This document shows positions 1 through 5,803 of a stretch of 14,106 nucleotides of DNA, piece after piece (the first letter of the stretch is position 1; each line of letters starts with the position of its first letter). This DNA is from Acidimicrobiaceae bacterium (GTDB lineage: Bacteria; Actinomycetota; Acidimicrobiia; Acidimicrobiales; Ilumatobacteraceae). Location of the stretch: NCBI GenBank assembly GCA_006515795.1, contig VFMC01000006.1, positions 1 through 14,106 on the forward strand, written 5' to 3'. The translations under genes and the position numbers were made by a program. The notes beneath the pieces are model-generated. The model saw nothing but the letters and a program-made list of their open reading frames with translations, had not been told where the DNA came from and ran no database searches.

Positions 1-12
1 CGCGCTCGGCAC

Positions 13-18
13 TAACGT
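13..18 (+). promoter_or_regulatory. Putative -10 box of a leaderless promoter for the aldo/keto reductase
   Basis: TAACGT lies 7 bases upstream of the ATG at 26, the spacing expected if transcription starts at or next to the start codon. No Shine-Dalgarno sequence precedes that ATG. Any -35 element would lie outside the window. The same arrangement recurs at other operon-leading genes here, which is the main support. Confidence 0.45.
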
Positions 19-25
19 GCGGCAC

Positions 26-942
26 ATGAGCAGATCGAAGATGCAGTACCGCCGACTCGGGCGAAGTGGCCTCCAGGTTTCAGTGCTGTCGTTCGGTTCG
101 TGGGTCACCTTCGACACCCAGCTCAACGATGATCTGGCCCTCGACTGCATGCAGACCGCATACGACGCGGGTAGCAACTTCTTCGACAACGCCGAGGCGT
201 ACGCGGGCGGCGAGAGCGAAGCGATCATGGGTCGGGTCATCGAGCAGCTCGGCTGGCCGCGCCACTCGTACGTGCTCAGCACCAAGTTCTACTGGGGCCT
301 GCACGGACGCACGCCGAACATGCGCAACACGCTCAACCGCAAGTACCTGATGCAAGCCATCGACGCGTCGCTCGCGCGCTTGCGCACCGACTTCGTCGAC
401 ATCGCCTACTGCCACCGTCCCGATCCGAACACACCGATGGAAGAGACGGTGTGGGCGATGAGCGACATGATCACGCGTGGTCAGGCGCTCTACTGGGGAA
501 CCAGCGAGTGGTCGGCCGACGAGATCCGCGCCGCGTGGAACATCGCCGACCGCCACCACTTGCACAAGCCGGTGGTCGAGCAGCCGCAGTACAACTTGCT
601 GTCACGCCGTCGGGTCGAAGAGGAGTACTCGCGGCTCTACGACGACATCGGTCTCGGCACCACCATCTGGAGCCCGCTGGCGAGCGGACTTCTCACCGGC
701 AAGTACGCCCAGGGCGTTCCTTCCGACTCACGTGGCGCGTTGGCCGGGTACGAGTGGTTGGCCGACCGCTTCACCGACGAAGGGTCGAACGCAAAGGTCG
801 AGGCGCTGCGCCCGATCGCCGCCGAGCTCGGGTGCTCGATGGCGCAGCTGGCAATCGCCTGGTGCGCGTCGAACCCACATGTGACGTGTTGCCGCTGCTC
901 ACGGCCGATGTCTTGGCCCGCATCGACCAAGCTGTGGCCTGA
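26..942 (+). pseudogene. Aldo/keto reductase, Kv-beta-like family, disrupted near the 3' end
   Basis: NAD(P)H-dependent oxidoreductase of the aldo/keto reductase superfamily, closest in pattern to Kv-channel beta-subunit-like / YghZ-type enzymes. The start (MQYRRLGRSGL...) and the tetrad Asp54, Tyr59, Lys87 and His130 are visible, counting from ATG 26. ATG 41 is an alternative start, but the TAACGT box favours 26. The frame is good to about 883 (...WCASNPHV). The family's usual continuation, about 20 residues around a VITGA-type cofactor-binding segment, is absent. The expected C-terminus (DVLPLLTADVLARIDQAVA, stop 940-942) sits in another frame. A deletion of roughly 60 bases that is not a multiple of three would explain this. 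The original frame instead runs open, meaninglessly, into trpE. The gene is either inactivated or misassembled. Identity is firm; pseudogene status is inferred. Confidence 0.8.
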
Positions 943-951
943 GAACGCCGG

Positions 952-957
952 TACCCT
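952..957 (+). promoter_or_regulatory. Putative -10 box of a leaderless promoter for the GroES-like gene
   Basis: TACCCT ends 6 bases before ATG 964, with a C-rich spacer and no Shine-Dalgarno sequence. I see no convincing -35 hexamer. It would drive the groES-like/hisI/trpE run. The call rests on position and on recurrence elsewhere in the window. Confidence 0.45.
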
Positions 958-963
958 GCCCCC

Positions 964-1287
964 ATGGTCACCGACGCCAAGCTGCCCATCAAGATGCTCA
1001 ACGATCGGGTGCTGGTGCGGATCCCCGAGAAAGACGGCGAGCGCCGCACCACCGGTGGCATCCTCATCCCGGCCACCGCCCAGATCTCCAAGCGGCTCGT
1101 GTGGGCCGAGGTGGTGGCGCTCGGCCAGAACGTGCGCACTGCCGAGGTCGGCGACCGTGTGCTGTTCAGCCCGGAAGATCGCTACGAGGTGGAGGTCGGC
1201 GGCAACGATTACATCATGTTGCGCGAGCGCGACATCCACGCCGTGGCCGCCAAGCGCATCGAAGCCAGCACCGGCCTCTACCTCTGA
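964..1287 (+). CDS. groES: GroES-like (Cpn10 family) co-chaperonin, divergent
   Basis: A 107-residue protein of the chaperonin-10 fold, the cap of the GroEL folding chamber in the cytoplasm. Visible features are the N-terminal strand (KMLNDRVLVRIPEK), a mobile loop with the hydrophobic GILIP triplet that in GroES contacts GroEL, then WAEVVALGQN, VGDRVLFS and YIMLRERDIHAV. Compared with a standard GroES, the stretch between VVALG and VGD is about ten residues short, so the roof hairpin looks reduced. The C-terminus extends past the usual end (KRIEASTGLYL). No groEL is adjacent; the next genes are hisI (5 bases on) and trpE. It may be a second, specialised GroES paralogue rather than the main one. 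The start is fixed by the TACCCT box and the start of family similarity. Family assignment is strong; function as GroEL partner is inferred. Confidence 0.8.
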   Translation: MVTDAKLPIKMLNDRVLVRIPEKDGERRTTGGILIPATAQISKRLVWAEVVALGQNVRTAEVGDRVLFSPEDRYEVEVGGNDYIMLRERDIHAVAAKRIEASTGLYL

Positions 1288-1292
1288 CCGGC

Positions 1293-1655
1293 ATGAAGAT
1301 CGAAGCGACCCCCGAACAGCTTGCAGCCGTTCGTTACGACGAGCAGGGGCTCGTGCCGGCGATCGCCCAGGACGTGGCCGATGGCGAGGTGTTGATGATG
1401 GCCTGGATGACCGCCGAGACGTTGCAACTCACCCTCGACGAGGGGCGAATGGTCTATTGGAGCCGCAGTCGCCAAGAGGTGTGGCGCAAGGGCGCCACCA
1501 GTGGGAACGACCAACAGGTCCGCGAGGCCTACTACGACTGCGACGCCGACGTGTTGCTGTTCAAGGTGGTGCAAGCGGGCCGGGGCGCATGTCACACCGG
1601 CGCGCCCACCTGCTTCTTCCGACGCTTCGGCCCGCCCGACGCATCGACGAGATGA
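1293..1655 (+). CDS. hisI: Phosphoribosyl-AMP cyclohydrolase
   Basis: Catalyses the third step of histidine biosynthesis, opening the adenine ring of phosphoribosyl-AMP to give the ProFAR precursor, in the cytoplasm. The 120-residue protein is a full-length single-domain HisI with no HisE pyrophosphohydrolase fused behind it. Diagnostic blocks are VLMMAWM (33-39), YWSRSRQEVWRKGATSGN (55-72) and DCDAD (82-86). Asp82, Asp84 and Asp86 match the Mg-binding aspartates, and Cys83, Cys100 and Cys107 match the zinc ligands in spacing. ATG 1293 is 5 bases after the GroES-like stop. Its own stop TGA (1653-1655) overlaps the trpE start as ATGA, so translation is probably coupled. A his gene joined to a trp gene is a common arrangement in actinobacteria. 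Confident call. Confidence 0.95.
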   Translation: MKIEATPEQLAAVRYDEQGLVPAIAQDVADGEVLMMAWMTAETLQLTLDEGRMVYWSRSRQEVWRKGATSGNDQQVREAYYDCDADVLLFKVVQAGRGACHTGAPTCFFRRFGPPDASTR

Positions 1656-3184
1656 TGACCGAGCTCACGATGCGGCCGAGCCGCGAAGAGTTCCGAGCAC
1701 TGGTCGCCGATCACACGGTGGTGCCGGTGTGGACCGAGTTGCTCGCCGATCTCGAGACGCCGGTGGCAGCGTTCGTGAAGCTCGTCGGCGACGGTTCCGG
1801 CTTCTTGCTCGAGTCGGTCGAACACGGAGAACGGTGGAGCCGGTTCAGCTTCGTCGGGCGCGACCCGCTGGCCACGCTCACCTTGCGCGATGGCATGCTC
1901 GAGGTCACCGGCGATCTGCCATCCAACATCCCCACCGGCGCCGGCATGTTGGCCGCGCTCGATGCGCTCCTGCGCGAGTACCGGGCTCCGATCATTCCCG
2001 ATCTGCCACCGCTGCAAAGCGGTGTGATGGGGTTCCTCGGCTACGACGTGGTGCGCGAGATCGAGCGCTTGCCCGACGCACCGCACGACGATCGGCAACT
2101 GCCCGACGCGATCATGAGCGTCATCGGTTCGCTGGCGGCCTTCGACCACTGGCGCCAGCGCGTGTACCTCATCGAGAGCGTGCCCGTTCTCGGCCTCCTG
2201 GGCGACCAGCTCGACGATGCCTACGACGATGCCTGCCGTCGCGTGGAGCGCGCCGTCGCCGACTTGTCGAGGCCGCTGGCGTACGTGCCGGTGCCACCGC
2301 CCGAACCCGGCGAGGACCTTCCGCAAGTGCGCAGCTCGATGGCCAACGGCATGTACCAGCGCGCCGTCCAGGTGGCCAAGGAGCACATCCTCGCCGGCGA
2401 CATCTTCCAGGTGGTGCTGGCGCAGCGCTACGACATCGAGCTCGACGCCGACCCGCTCGACTTCTACCGCGTGCTGCGCCAGGTGAACCCGAGCCCGTAC
2501 ATGTACTTCCTGCGCCATCCCGAGATCTGCATCGCCGGCAGCTCGCCCGAGCCGATGGTGCAGGTTCTCGGCCGCAAGGTCGTCAGCCGCCCGATCGCCG
2601 GCACGCGTCGGCGCGGCCGCGACGACGAGCACGACAGGCGGATGGCGGGGGAGTTGAAGGAGAACCCGAAGGAGGTTGCCGAGCACATCATGCTGGTCGA
2701 CCTGGCCCGCAACGACGTCGGACGGGTTGCCAAGTTCGGCTCGGTGCACGTCGATGAGCTGATGACGCTCGAGCGCTACAGCCACGTGATGCACCTCACC
2801 TCCCAGGTCAGTGGCGAACTGGTCGATGGCAAGACACCCATCGACGTGCTCCGGGCCACGCTGCCGGCCGGCACGGTGAGCGGCGCGCCGAAGGTGCGGG
2901 CGATGCAGATCATCGATGCCCTCGAGCCGGTGAAGCGTGGTCCGTACGCCGGCGTCGTGGGATACGTCGACTTCAGTGGCAACCTCGACACGGCCATCGC
3001 GATCCGCACGATGTTCGTCGGGCCGCAGGGTGCTTCGTTCCAGGCCGGTGCGGGCGTCGTGGCCGACTCGGATCCCGACGACGAGGATCTCGAGTGCCGC
3101 AACAAGGCGGCGGGCCTCATGGCCGCAGTTCCCGCCGCACGCCGGATGACGGCGCGACGCGCGGCAGGGGGCACGTCAGCCTGA
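1652..3184 (+). CDS. trpE: Anthranilate synthase component I
   Basis: Converts chorismate to anthranilate, the first committed step of tryptophan synthesis, using ammonia from the glutaminase subunit TrpG, which is not encoded here. The 510-residue length is normal. An N-terminal anthranilate-synthase domain contains the LLES motif associated with tryptophan feedback binding (GSGFLLESVEHGERWSRFSF). The chorismate-binding domain shows NPSPYMYFL, SSPEPMV, SRPIAGTRRRG, EHIMLVDLARND (from residue 344), the LPAGTVSGAPK loop (404-414), GPYAGVVGYVDFSGNLDTAIAIRT and AGAGVVADSDP. Start ATG 1652 overlaps the hisI stop; ATG 1655 and ATG 1670 are alternatives. No leader peptide or attenuator is apparent, and position inside a tight operon suggests co-expression with hisI. 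The same frame is open upstream to base 17, but that extension is non-coding through the hisI and groES-like genes. Confidence 0.95.
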   Translation: MMTELTMRPSREEFRALVADHTVVPVWTELLADLETPVAAFVKLVGDGSGFLLESVEHGERWSRFSFVGRDPLATLTLRDGMLEVTGDLPSNIPTGAGMLAALDALLREYRAPIIPDLPPLQSGVMGFLGYDVVREIERLPDAPHDDRQLPDAIMSVIGSLAAFDHWRQRVYLIESVPVLGLLGDQLDDAYDDACRRVERAVADLSRPLAYVPVPPPEPGEDLPQVRSSMANGMYQRAVQVAKEHILAGDIFQVVLAQRYDIELDADPLDFYRVLRQVNPSPYMYFLRHPEICIAGSSPEPMVQVLGRKVVSRPIAGTRRRGRDDEHDRRMAGELKENPKEVAEHIMLVDLARNDVGRVAKFGSVHVDELMTLERYSHVMHLTSQVSGELVDGKTPIDVLRATLPAGTVSGAPKVRAMQIIDALEPVKRGPYAGVVGYVDFSGNLDTAIAIRTMFVGPQGASFQAGAGVVADSDPDDEDLECRNKAAGLMAAVPAARRMTARRAAGGTSA

Positions 3185-4395
3185 GCGAGTCGCCCGACGC
3201 TCGGCGGCTCGTCACCTCCCGCGGCCTCCGTGGTTTCGCCGACGGCATCGTGTCGGTCGCACTGTCGGCCTATCTCACGTTGCTCGGCTTCAGTGGTCAG
3301 CGGATCGGGTTGATGGTCACCTGCATGCTCCTCGGGTCGGCAGCCGTCACCCTCACCGTCGGGCTGCGCGGCAACGCTCTCGGTCGGCGTCGCCTGCTGC
3401 GCCTGGGCTCGGTGGTGATGATCGTCACCGGCCTCGTCTACGCGAGCACCACGCAGTTCATCGTGCTGTTGATCGTCGGAACGATCGGCACGATGAACCC
3501 GACGAGCGGCGACGTGAGCGCGTTCCAGCCGGTCGAGCAGGCGCTCGTCGCGGCAACCACCGTCGACGAGCGAAGAACGGCGATGTTCGCCCGCTACGCC
3601 TTCGTCGGTACGGCGGCCGCGGCGCTCGGCTCGCTGGCGGCCGGTCTTCCGGAGTGGGTGGCGGGCATCGCCGACATCGCCGATGACACGGCCTTGCGGC
3701 TCGTGTTCGTCGTGTACGCATTGGCAGGCGTCGCAGTGCTCGTCGTCTACAGCGGCCTGTCGGCGCGGGTCGAGCCTCCAGCGGCGCAGCCCGCAGCGCC
3801 GCTGAACGAGTCGCGCCGCATCGTGTTGCGGCTCGCCGCGGTGTTCAGCCTCGACGCGTTCGGGGGCGGGTTCGTCGTGCAGTCGATCCTCGCCCTGTGG
3901 CTGTTCCGGCGGTTCGATCTGTCGGTCGCGGCCGCCGGCGCACTGCTGTTCTGGACGGGGCTGTTCTCGGCGCTGTCGTCGTTCCTGTCGGCGCGGATCG
4001 CCCGCCGGATCGGGCTGATCCGCACGATGGTGTTCACCCACATGCCGGCACAGGTGTTCCTGATCGGCGCCGCGTTCATGCCCAACGTGTGGCTCGCGAT
4101 CGGGTGCCTGCTGGCGCGGAGCCTGATGTCGGCGATGGACGTCCCTGCCCGCAACTCGTACGTGATGGCCGTGGTCTCGCCTCGCGAGCGCGCCGCCGCG
4201 GCGAGCGTCACCAACGTGCCGCGCAGCTTGGCCGCAGCGCTCCCTCCAGTGGCGGCCGGATGGATGCTCGACCGCAGCACCTTCGGCTGGCCGTTGCTGC
4301 TCGCCGGTGTCATAAAGCTCGTCTACGACCTGATCGTGCTGATGATGTTCCGCAACATCCGCCCGCCAGAGGAGCAGCGTTCGAGCAGTCGATGA
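3094..4395 (+). CDS. Major facilitator superfamily transporter
   Basis: Polytopic inner-membrane transporter with about 12 predicted hydrophobic segments in two halves. The halves are separated by a polar, Pro/Ala-rich central loop (VEPPAAQPAAPLNESRR). The loop after the second segment (GNALGRRRLL) resembles the MFS motif A, and SARIARRIG is its counterpart in the second half. Substrate is unknown; position after trpE gives no safe clue. The start is uncertain. The only standard upstream start in frame is GTG 3094, which adds about 29 residues and overlaps trpE by 91 bases. The membrane domain itself needs only from about 3181, where a CTG overlaps the trpE stop (CTGA), 9 bases after an AGGGGG (3166-3171). 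The next in-frame GTG (3250) would cut into the first membrane helix. Family certain, start open. Confidence 0.85.
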   Translation: MPQQGGGPHGRSSRRTPDDGATRGRGHVSLSESPDARRLVTSRGLRGFADGIVSVALSAYLTLLGFSGQRIGLMVTCMLLGSAAVTLTVGLRGNALGRRRLLRLGSVVMIVTGLVYASTTQFIVLLIVGTIGTMNPTSGDVSAFQPVEQALVAATTVDERRTAMFARYAFVGTAAAALGSLAAGLPEWVAGIADIADDTALRLVFVVYALAGVAVLVVYSGLSARVEPPAAQPAAPLNESRRIVLRLAAVFSLDAFGGGFVVQSILALWLFRRFDLSVAAAGALLFWTGLFSALSSFLSARIARRIGLIRTMVFTHMPAQVFLIGAAFMPNVWLAIGCLLARSLMSAMDVPARNSYVMAVVSPRERAAAASVTNVPRSLAAALPPVAAGWMLDRSTFGWPLLLAGVIKLVYDLIVLMMFRNIRPPEEQRSSSR

Positions 4396-4605
4396 GGCCG
4401 CCGATCAGCAGCATCGCCTCCAGCGCGCCCACGCCGACCAGACCCAGCGGTCATCGACGAAGGACACCTGGTCGGGCGGGGCGCCCGTGGCGATCAGGGC
4501 GCGCGACATCGTGACGGCGTGCCATCGCCGGACTCCAGTCACCAGTACCACGGCACGAGCCCCACGAAGCTGTGCTCTGACTGCCGCTCGCGACGCGCTC
4601 AGCAC
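4396..4605 (-). pseudogene. Decayed gene fragment, possibly YdcF/DUF218-like
   Basis: Minus-strand coding remnant with strongly GC-biased third positions, unlike a random shadow. The readable part runs from about 4605 to 4450 and includes ARAVVLVTGVRRWHAVTMSR and GAPPDQVSFVDD. It then appears to slip one base near 4449-4452 into a hydrophobic stretch, PLGLVGVGALEAMLLIGGLI, that runs toward the MFS 3' end. There is no N-terminal half, because the upstream side is occupied by the neighbouring coiled-coil gene. The 'VVLVTG..RWHAV...RAL' pattern loosely recalls the C-terminal strand-helix of YdcF-like (DUF218) proteins, but I would not insist on the family. It probably marks a chromosomal gene cut when the island entered. 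Confidence 0.35.
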
Positions 4606-4988
4606 AGGGCGTACTCGCCGCCCCGGCCTTCATTTGTGCTCGCGATGTATTCGTCGACAAATCCGTTAACGCAGTCGCGCAGAGATTCGGTGGCCCACTC
4701 AAGCGATTCGAGCCTGAAATCATGGTCATCAACTGACTGCTGCAAGTCGTCGATGTCGCCCCGGGCAGCATCGAGAGCGTCTCGTGACTCCGTGCGCTCC
4801 GACGCAAGTTCATCGCGTAGGTCCTCGACGTCCGACTCCAGCGATTGCACTTGGCTTTCGGTACGAATGAAGACGAAGGCACTGCCTCCCAACGCGATCA
4901 GCAGTGCCAGCATCGCAAGTAGAAGGGGTGAGCGGCTCTTCTTGCCGGTGGGACTCGGCGAAGAATCGTGGGAGGACGTGTCAGACAT
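4599..4988 (-). CDS. Small membrane-anchored coiled-coil protein, hypothetical
   Basis: A 129-residue protein I do not recognise by name. A short polar Ser-rich N-terminus with KKSR (16-19) precedes one hydrophobic segment (about 21-41). A long acidic region (about 45-107) follows, with hydrophobic residues at coiled-coil spacing: Val47, Leu50, Val54, Leu57, Leu61, then Leu72, Ile79, Leu82, Val86, Leu93, Leu96 and Leu103. The C-terminal part has Cys106 and ends in Cys129. By the positive-inside rule the coiled coil would be extracytoplasmic, making disulphide formation possible. ATG 4988 is supported by a TACGTT box 7 bases upstream; there is no Shine-Dalgarno sequence. The gene is less GC-rich than its neighbours and sits among gene fragments, so it was probably acquired. 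Existence as a gene is likely; function unknown. Confidence 0.7.
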   Translation of the reverse strand: MSDTSSHDSSPSPTGKKSRSPLLLAMLALLIALGGSAFVFIRTESQVQSLESDVEDLRDELASERTESRDALDAARGDIDDLQQSVDDHDFRLESLEWATESLRDCVNGFVDEYIASTNEGRGGEYALC

Positions 4989-4995
4989 GCGAAGA

Positions 4996-5001
4996 AACGT
5001 A
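4996..5001 (-). promoter_or_regulatory. Putative -10 box of a leaderless promoter for the coiled-coil gene
   Basis: Read on the minus strand, TACGTT ends 7 bases before ATG 4988. TTGCGC lies 15 bases further upstream, a short spacing for a -35. The box suggests this gene still has its own promoter despite the decayed surroundings. Confidence 0.4.
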
Positions 5002-5014
5002 GTCGGCCTATCGG

Positions 5015-5207
5015 GTGCGCAAAATGTTCAAGAAGTGCAACAACGACTGGATGAGTGGCCTGGAGAGCGGGGCAATCGCAATAGTCGAGCCGCTGATGCG
5101 CGGGTCCGAAGCCCGGCTCCCGCTGGGCGATCGGGTGGTGCTCGCTACGTGGGCGGCCAAGACCGCTACGTTCCTCGACGGCTACGTGGGCCAGTTCCTT
5201 CGAGTGA
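5015..5207 (+). pseudogene. Fragment of a 'CNNGWM'-type hypothetical protein
   Basis: In one plus-strand frame the sequence reads KKCNNDWMSGLE, then IVEPLMRG, then VVLATWAAKTATFLDG. I recognise this order from a widespread but uncharacterised family in which a Cys-rich, HNH-like N-terminal part leads to 'CNNGWM..LE...P...G' and later 'WA.KTA'. Here the N-terminal zinc-binding part is missing: a stop (TAG 5000-5002) lies just upstream in frame. The C-terminal part ends where the IS30 remnant's stop codon begins (5208). It is therefore a middle slice of a gene, probably truncated on the right by the IS. The GTG at 5015 is unlikely to be a true start. Family recall is from memory. Confidence 0.45.
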
Positions 5208-5656
5208 TCAGTGCACGGTTGATGCTGCAGCGGAGAGTTGGCGGGCTGTGGTTGGCGAGGGAGCGGCGGCGTCGGCCGTTGATGATGTCGGCTGCCTGGC
5301 CGGTTCCGGCCTGGGTGATGTTGTCGAGCCTGCTGCCTCGTGGGAACCACCAGCCCGATTGCGGTTGTCGTTTTCGATCTGGCCGCGTTGCCACGGCGAA
5401 TGCGGGTCGTAGAACCAGCAGTCGAAGCGGTAGGTGGCGGCGATGGTCTCACACTCGGCCATTCCGACCGCTGGTCGAAGGTGAGCGAGCCAAGCATGTG
5501 CTCGGGGATTGGCCCGAGCCCTTCGACCAGCCCGGCGAGCAATTCGCCTGCGGTGTAGCCGCATGGCATGGTGATCGCGACGCTCGGTCGGGTGACGGTT
5601 TCGAGCAGCCAGATCATCGACGAACCGTTCGCTTTGCCGATGATGAAGGGGTCGGG
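5208..5656 (-). pseudogene. IS30-family transposase remnant, N-truncated with three inferred indels
   Basis: C-terminal DDE domain of an IS30-family transposase, spread over two alternating minus-strand frames plus a third. In order: DPFIIGKANGSSMIWLLETV, then PEHMLGSLTFDQRSE; a lost base near 5462 moves to MAECETIAATYRFDCW and FYDPHSPWQRGQIENDNR. A lost base near 5361 moves to SGWWFPRGSRLDNITQA and IINGRRRRSLANHSPPTL. A further lesion near 5231 moves to AAASTVH and the stop at 5208-5210. The second catalytic Asp (TFDQ) and the Glu (IENDN) of the DDE triad are retained. The first Asp position (GDLIIG in the family) seems changed to P. About 148 residues remain of the usual 320-400; the N-terminal HTH is gone. 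Non-functional. Family call is strong because PHSPWQRG..EN is diagnostic. Confidence 0.8.
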
Positions 5657-5672
5657 CCGCAGCGCCCGTGTC

Positions 5673-5763
5673 ATGAAACTGCATGACCTGCACAGGCAGG
5701 GCTGGACGATAGGCGAGATCACTGCGGAGGCCGGGTTCTTCGCGGCGACGATCTCGATGAGGC
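5673..5763 (+). pseudogene. Possible transposase helix-turn-helix fragment
   Basis: A short plus-strand frame reads MKLHDLHRQGWTIGEITAEA, then GFFAATISMRP. The pattern 'L..QG.TI.EI...AGF..ATIS' is typical of the N-terminal helix-turn-helix of transposases such as IS21-like ones, or of resolvases. It lies just beyond the truncated end of the IS30 remnant and just before ygfZ, and it has no recognisable continuation. It could be the start of a second, almost erased element. Because it is only about 30 residues, chance resemblance cannot be excluded. Confidence 0.3.
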
Positions 5764-5803
5764 CGCGTGTGGCAGCAGGTCGGTGGGCTGCCACACTGGC
5801 CGC

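Larger units (their letters stand above)
4396..5803. other. Scar of accessory DNA with gene fragments and transposon remnants
   Basis: This 1.4-kb stretch lies between the MFS transporter and ygfZ. It interrupts otherwise gap-free housekeeping coding and contains only one apparently intact gene. Pieces in order are a frameshifted minus-strand fragment, the coiled-coil membrane gene, a fragment of a CNNGWM-type hypothetical gene, an IS30-family transposase remnant and a possible HTH fragment. The 4640-5000 part is visibly less GC-rich than its surroundings, consistent with acquisition. I could not identify terminal inverted repeats or target duplications. Confidence 0.6.

Noticed and set aside
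17..3184. A continuous 1055-codon plus-strand frame seeming to fuse an aldo/keto reductase to TrpE.
   Set aside because: Between about 890 and 1651 the translation is low-complexity Arg/Pro/Ser sequence, while the groES-like and hisI genes occupy other frames there. It arises from the lost reductase stop plus high GC, not from a real fusion.
1592..4041. Long minus-strand frames opposite trpE and the MFS gene.
   Set aside because: Composition and lack of motifs mark them as shadows of the plus-strand genes.
4473..4487. Perfect 6-bp GC hairpin (CGGGCG-GGG-CGCCCG) after the MFS gene, considered as a terminator.
   Set aside because: No T-tract on either side, and it lies within the decayed coding fragment; short GC palindromes are expected in such sequence.
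4487..5412. Plus-strand Ser/Arg-rich frames over 4519-5412 considered as genes.
   Set aside because: They are antisense to the coiled-coil gene and the IS30 remnant and show no family pattern.
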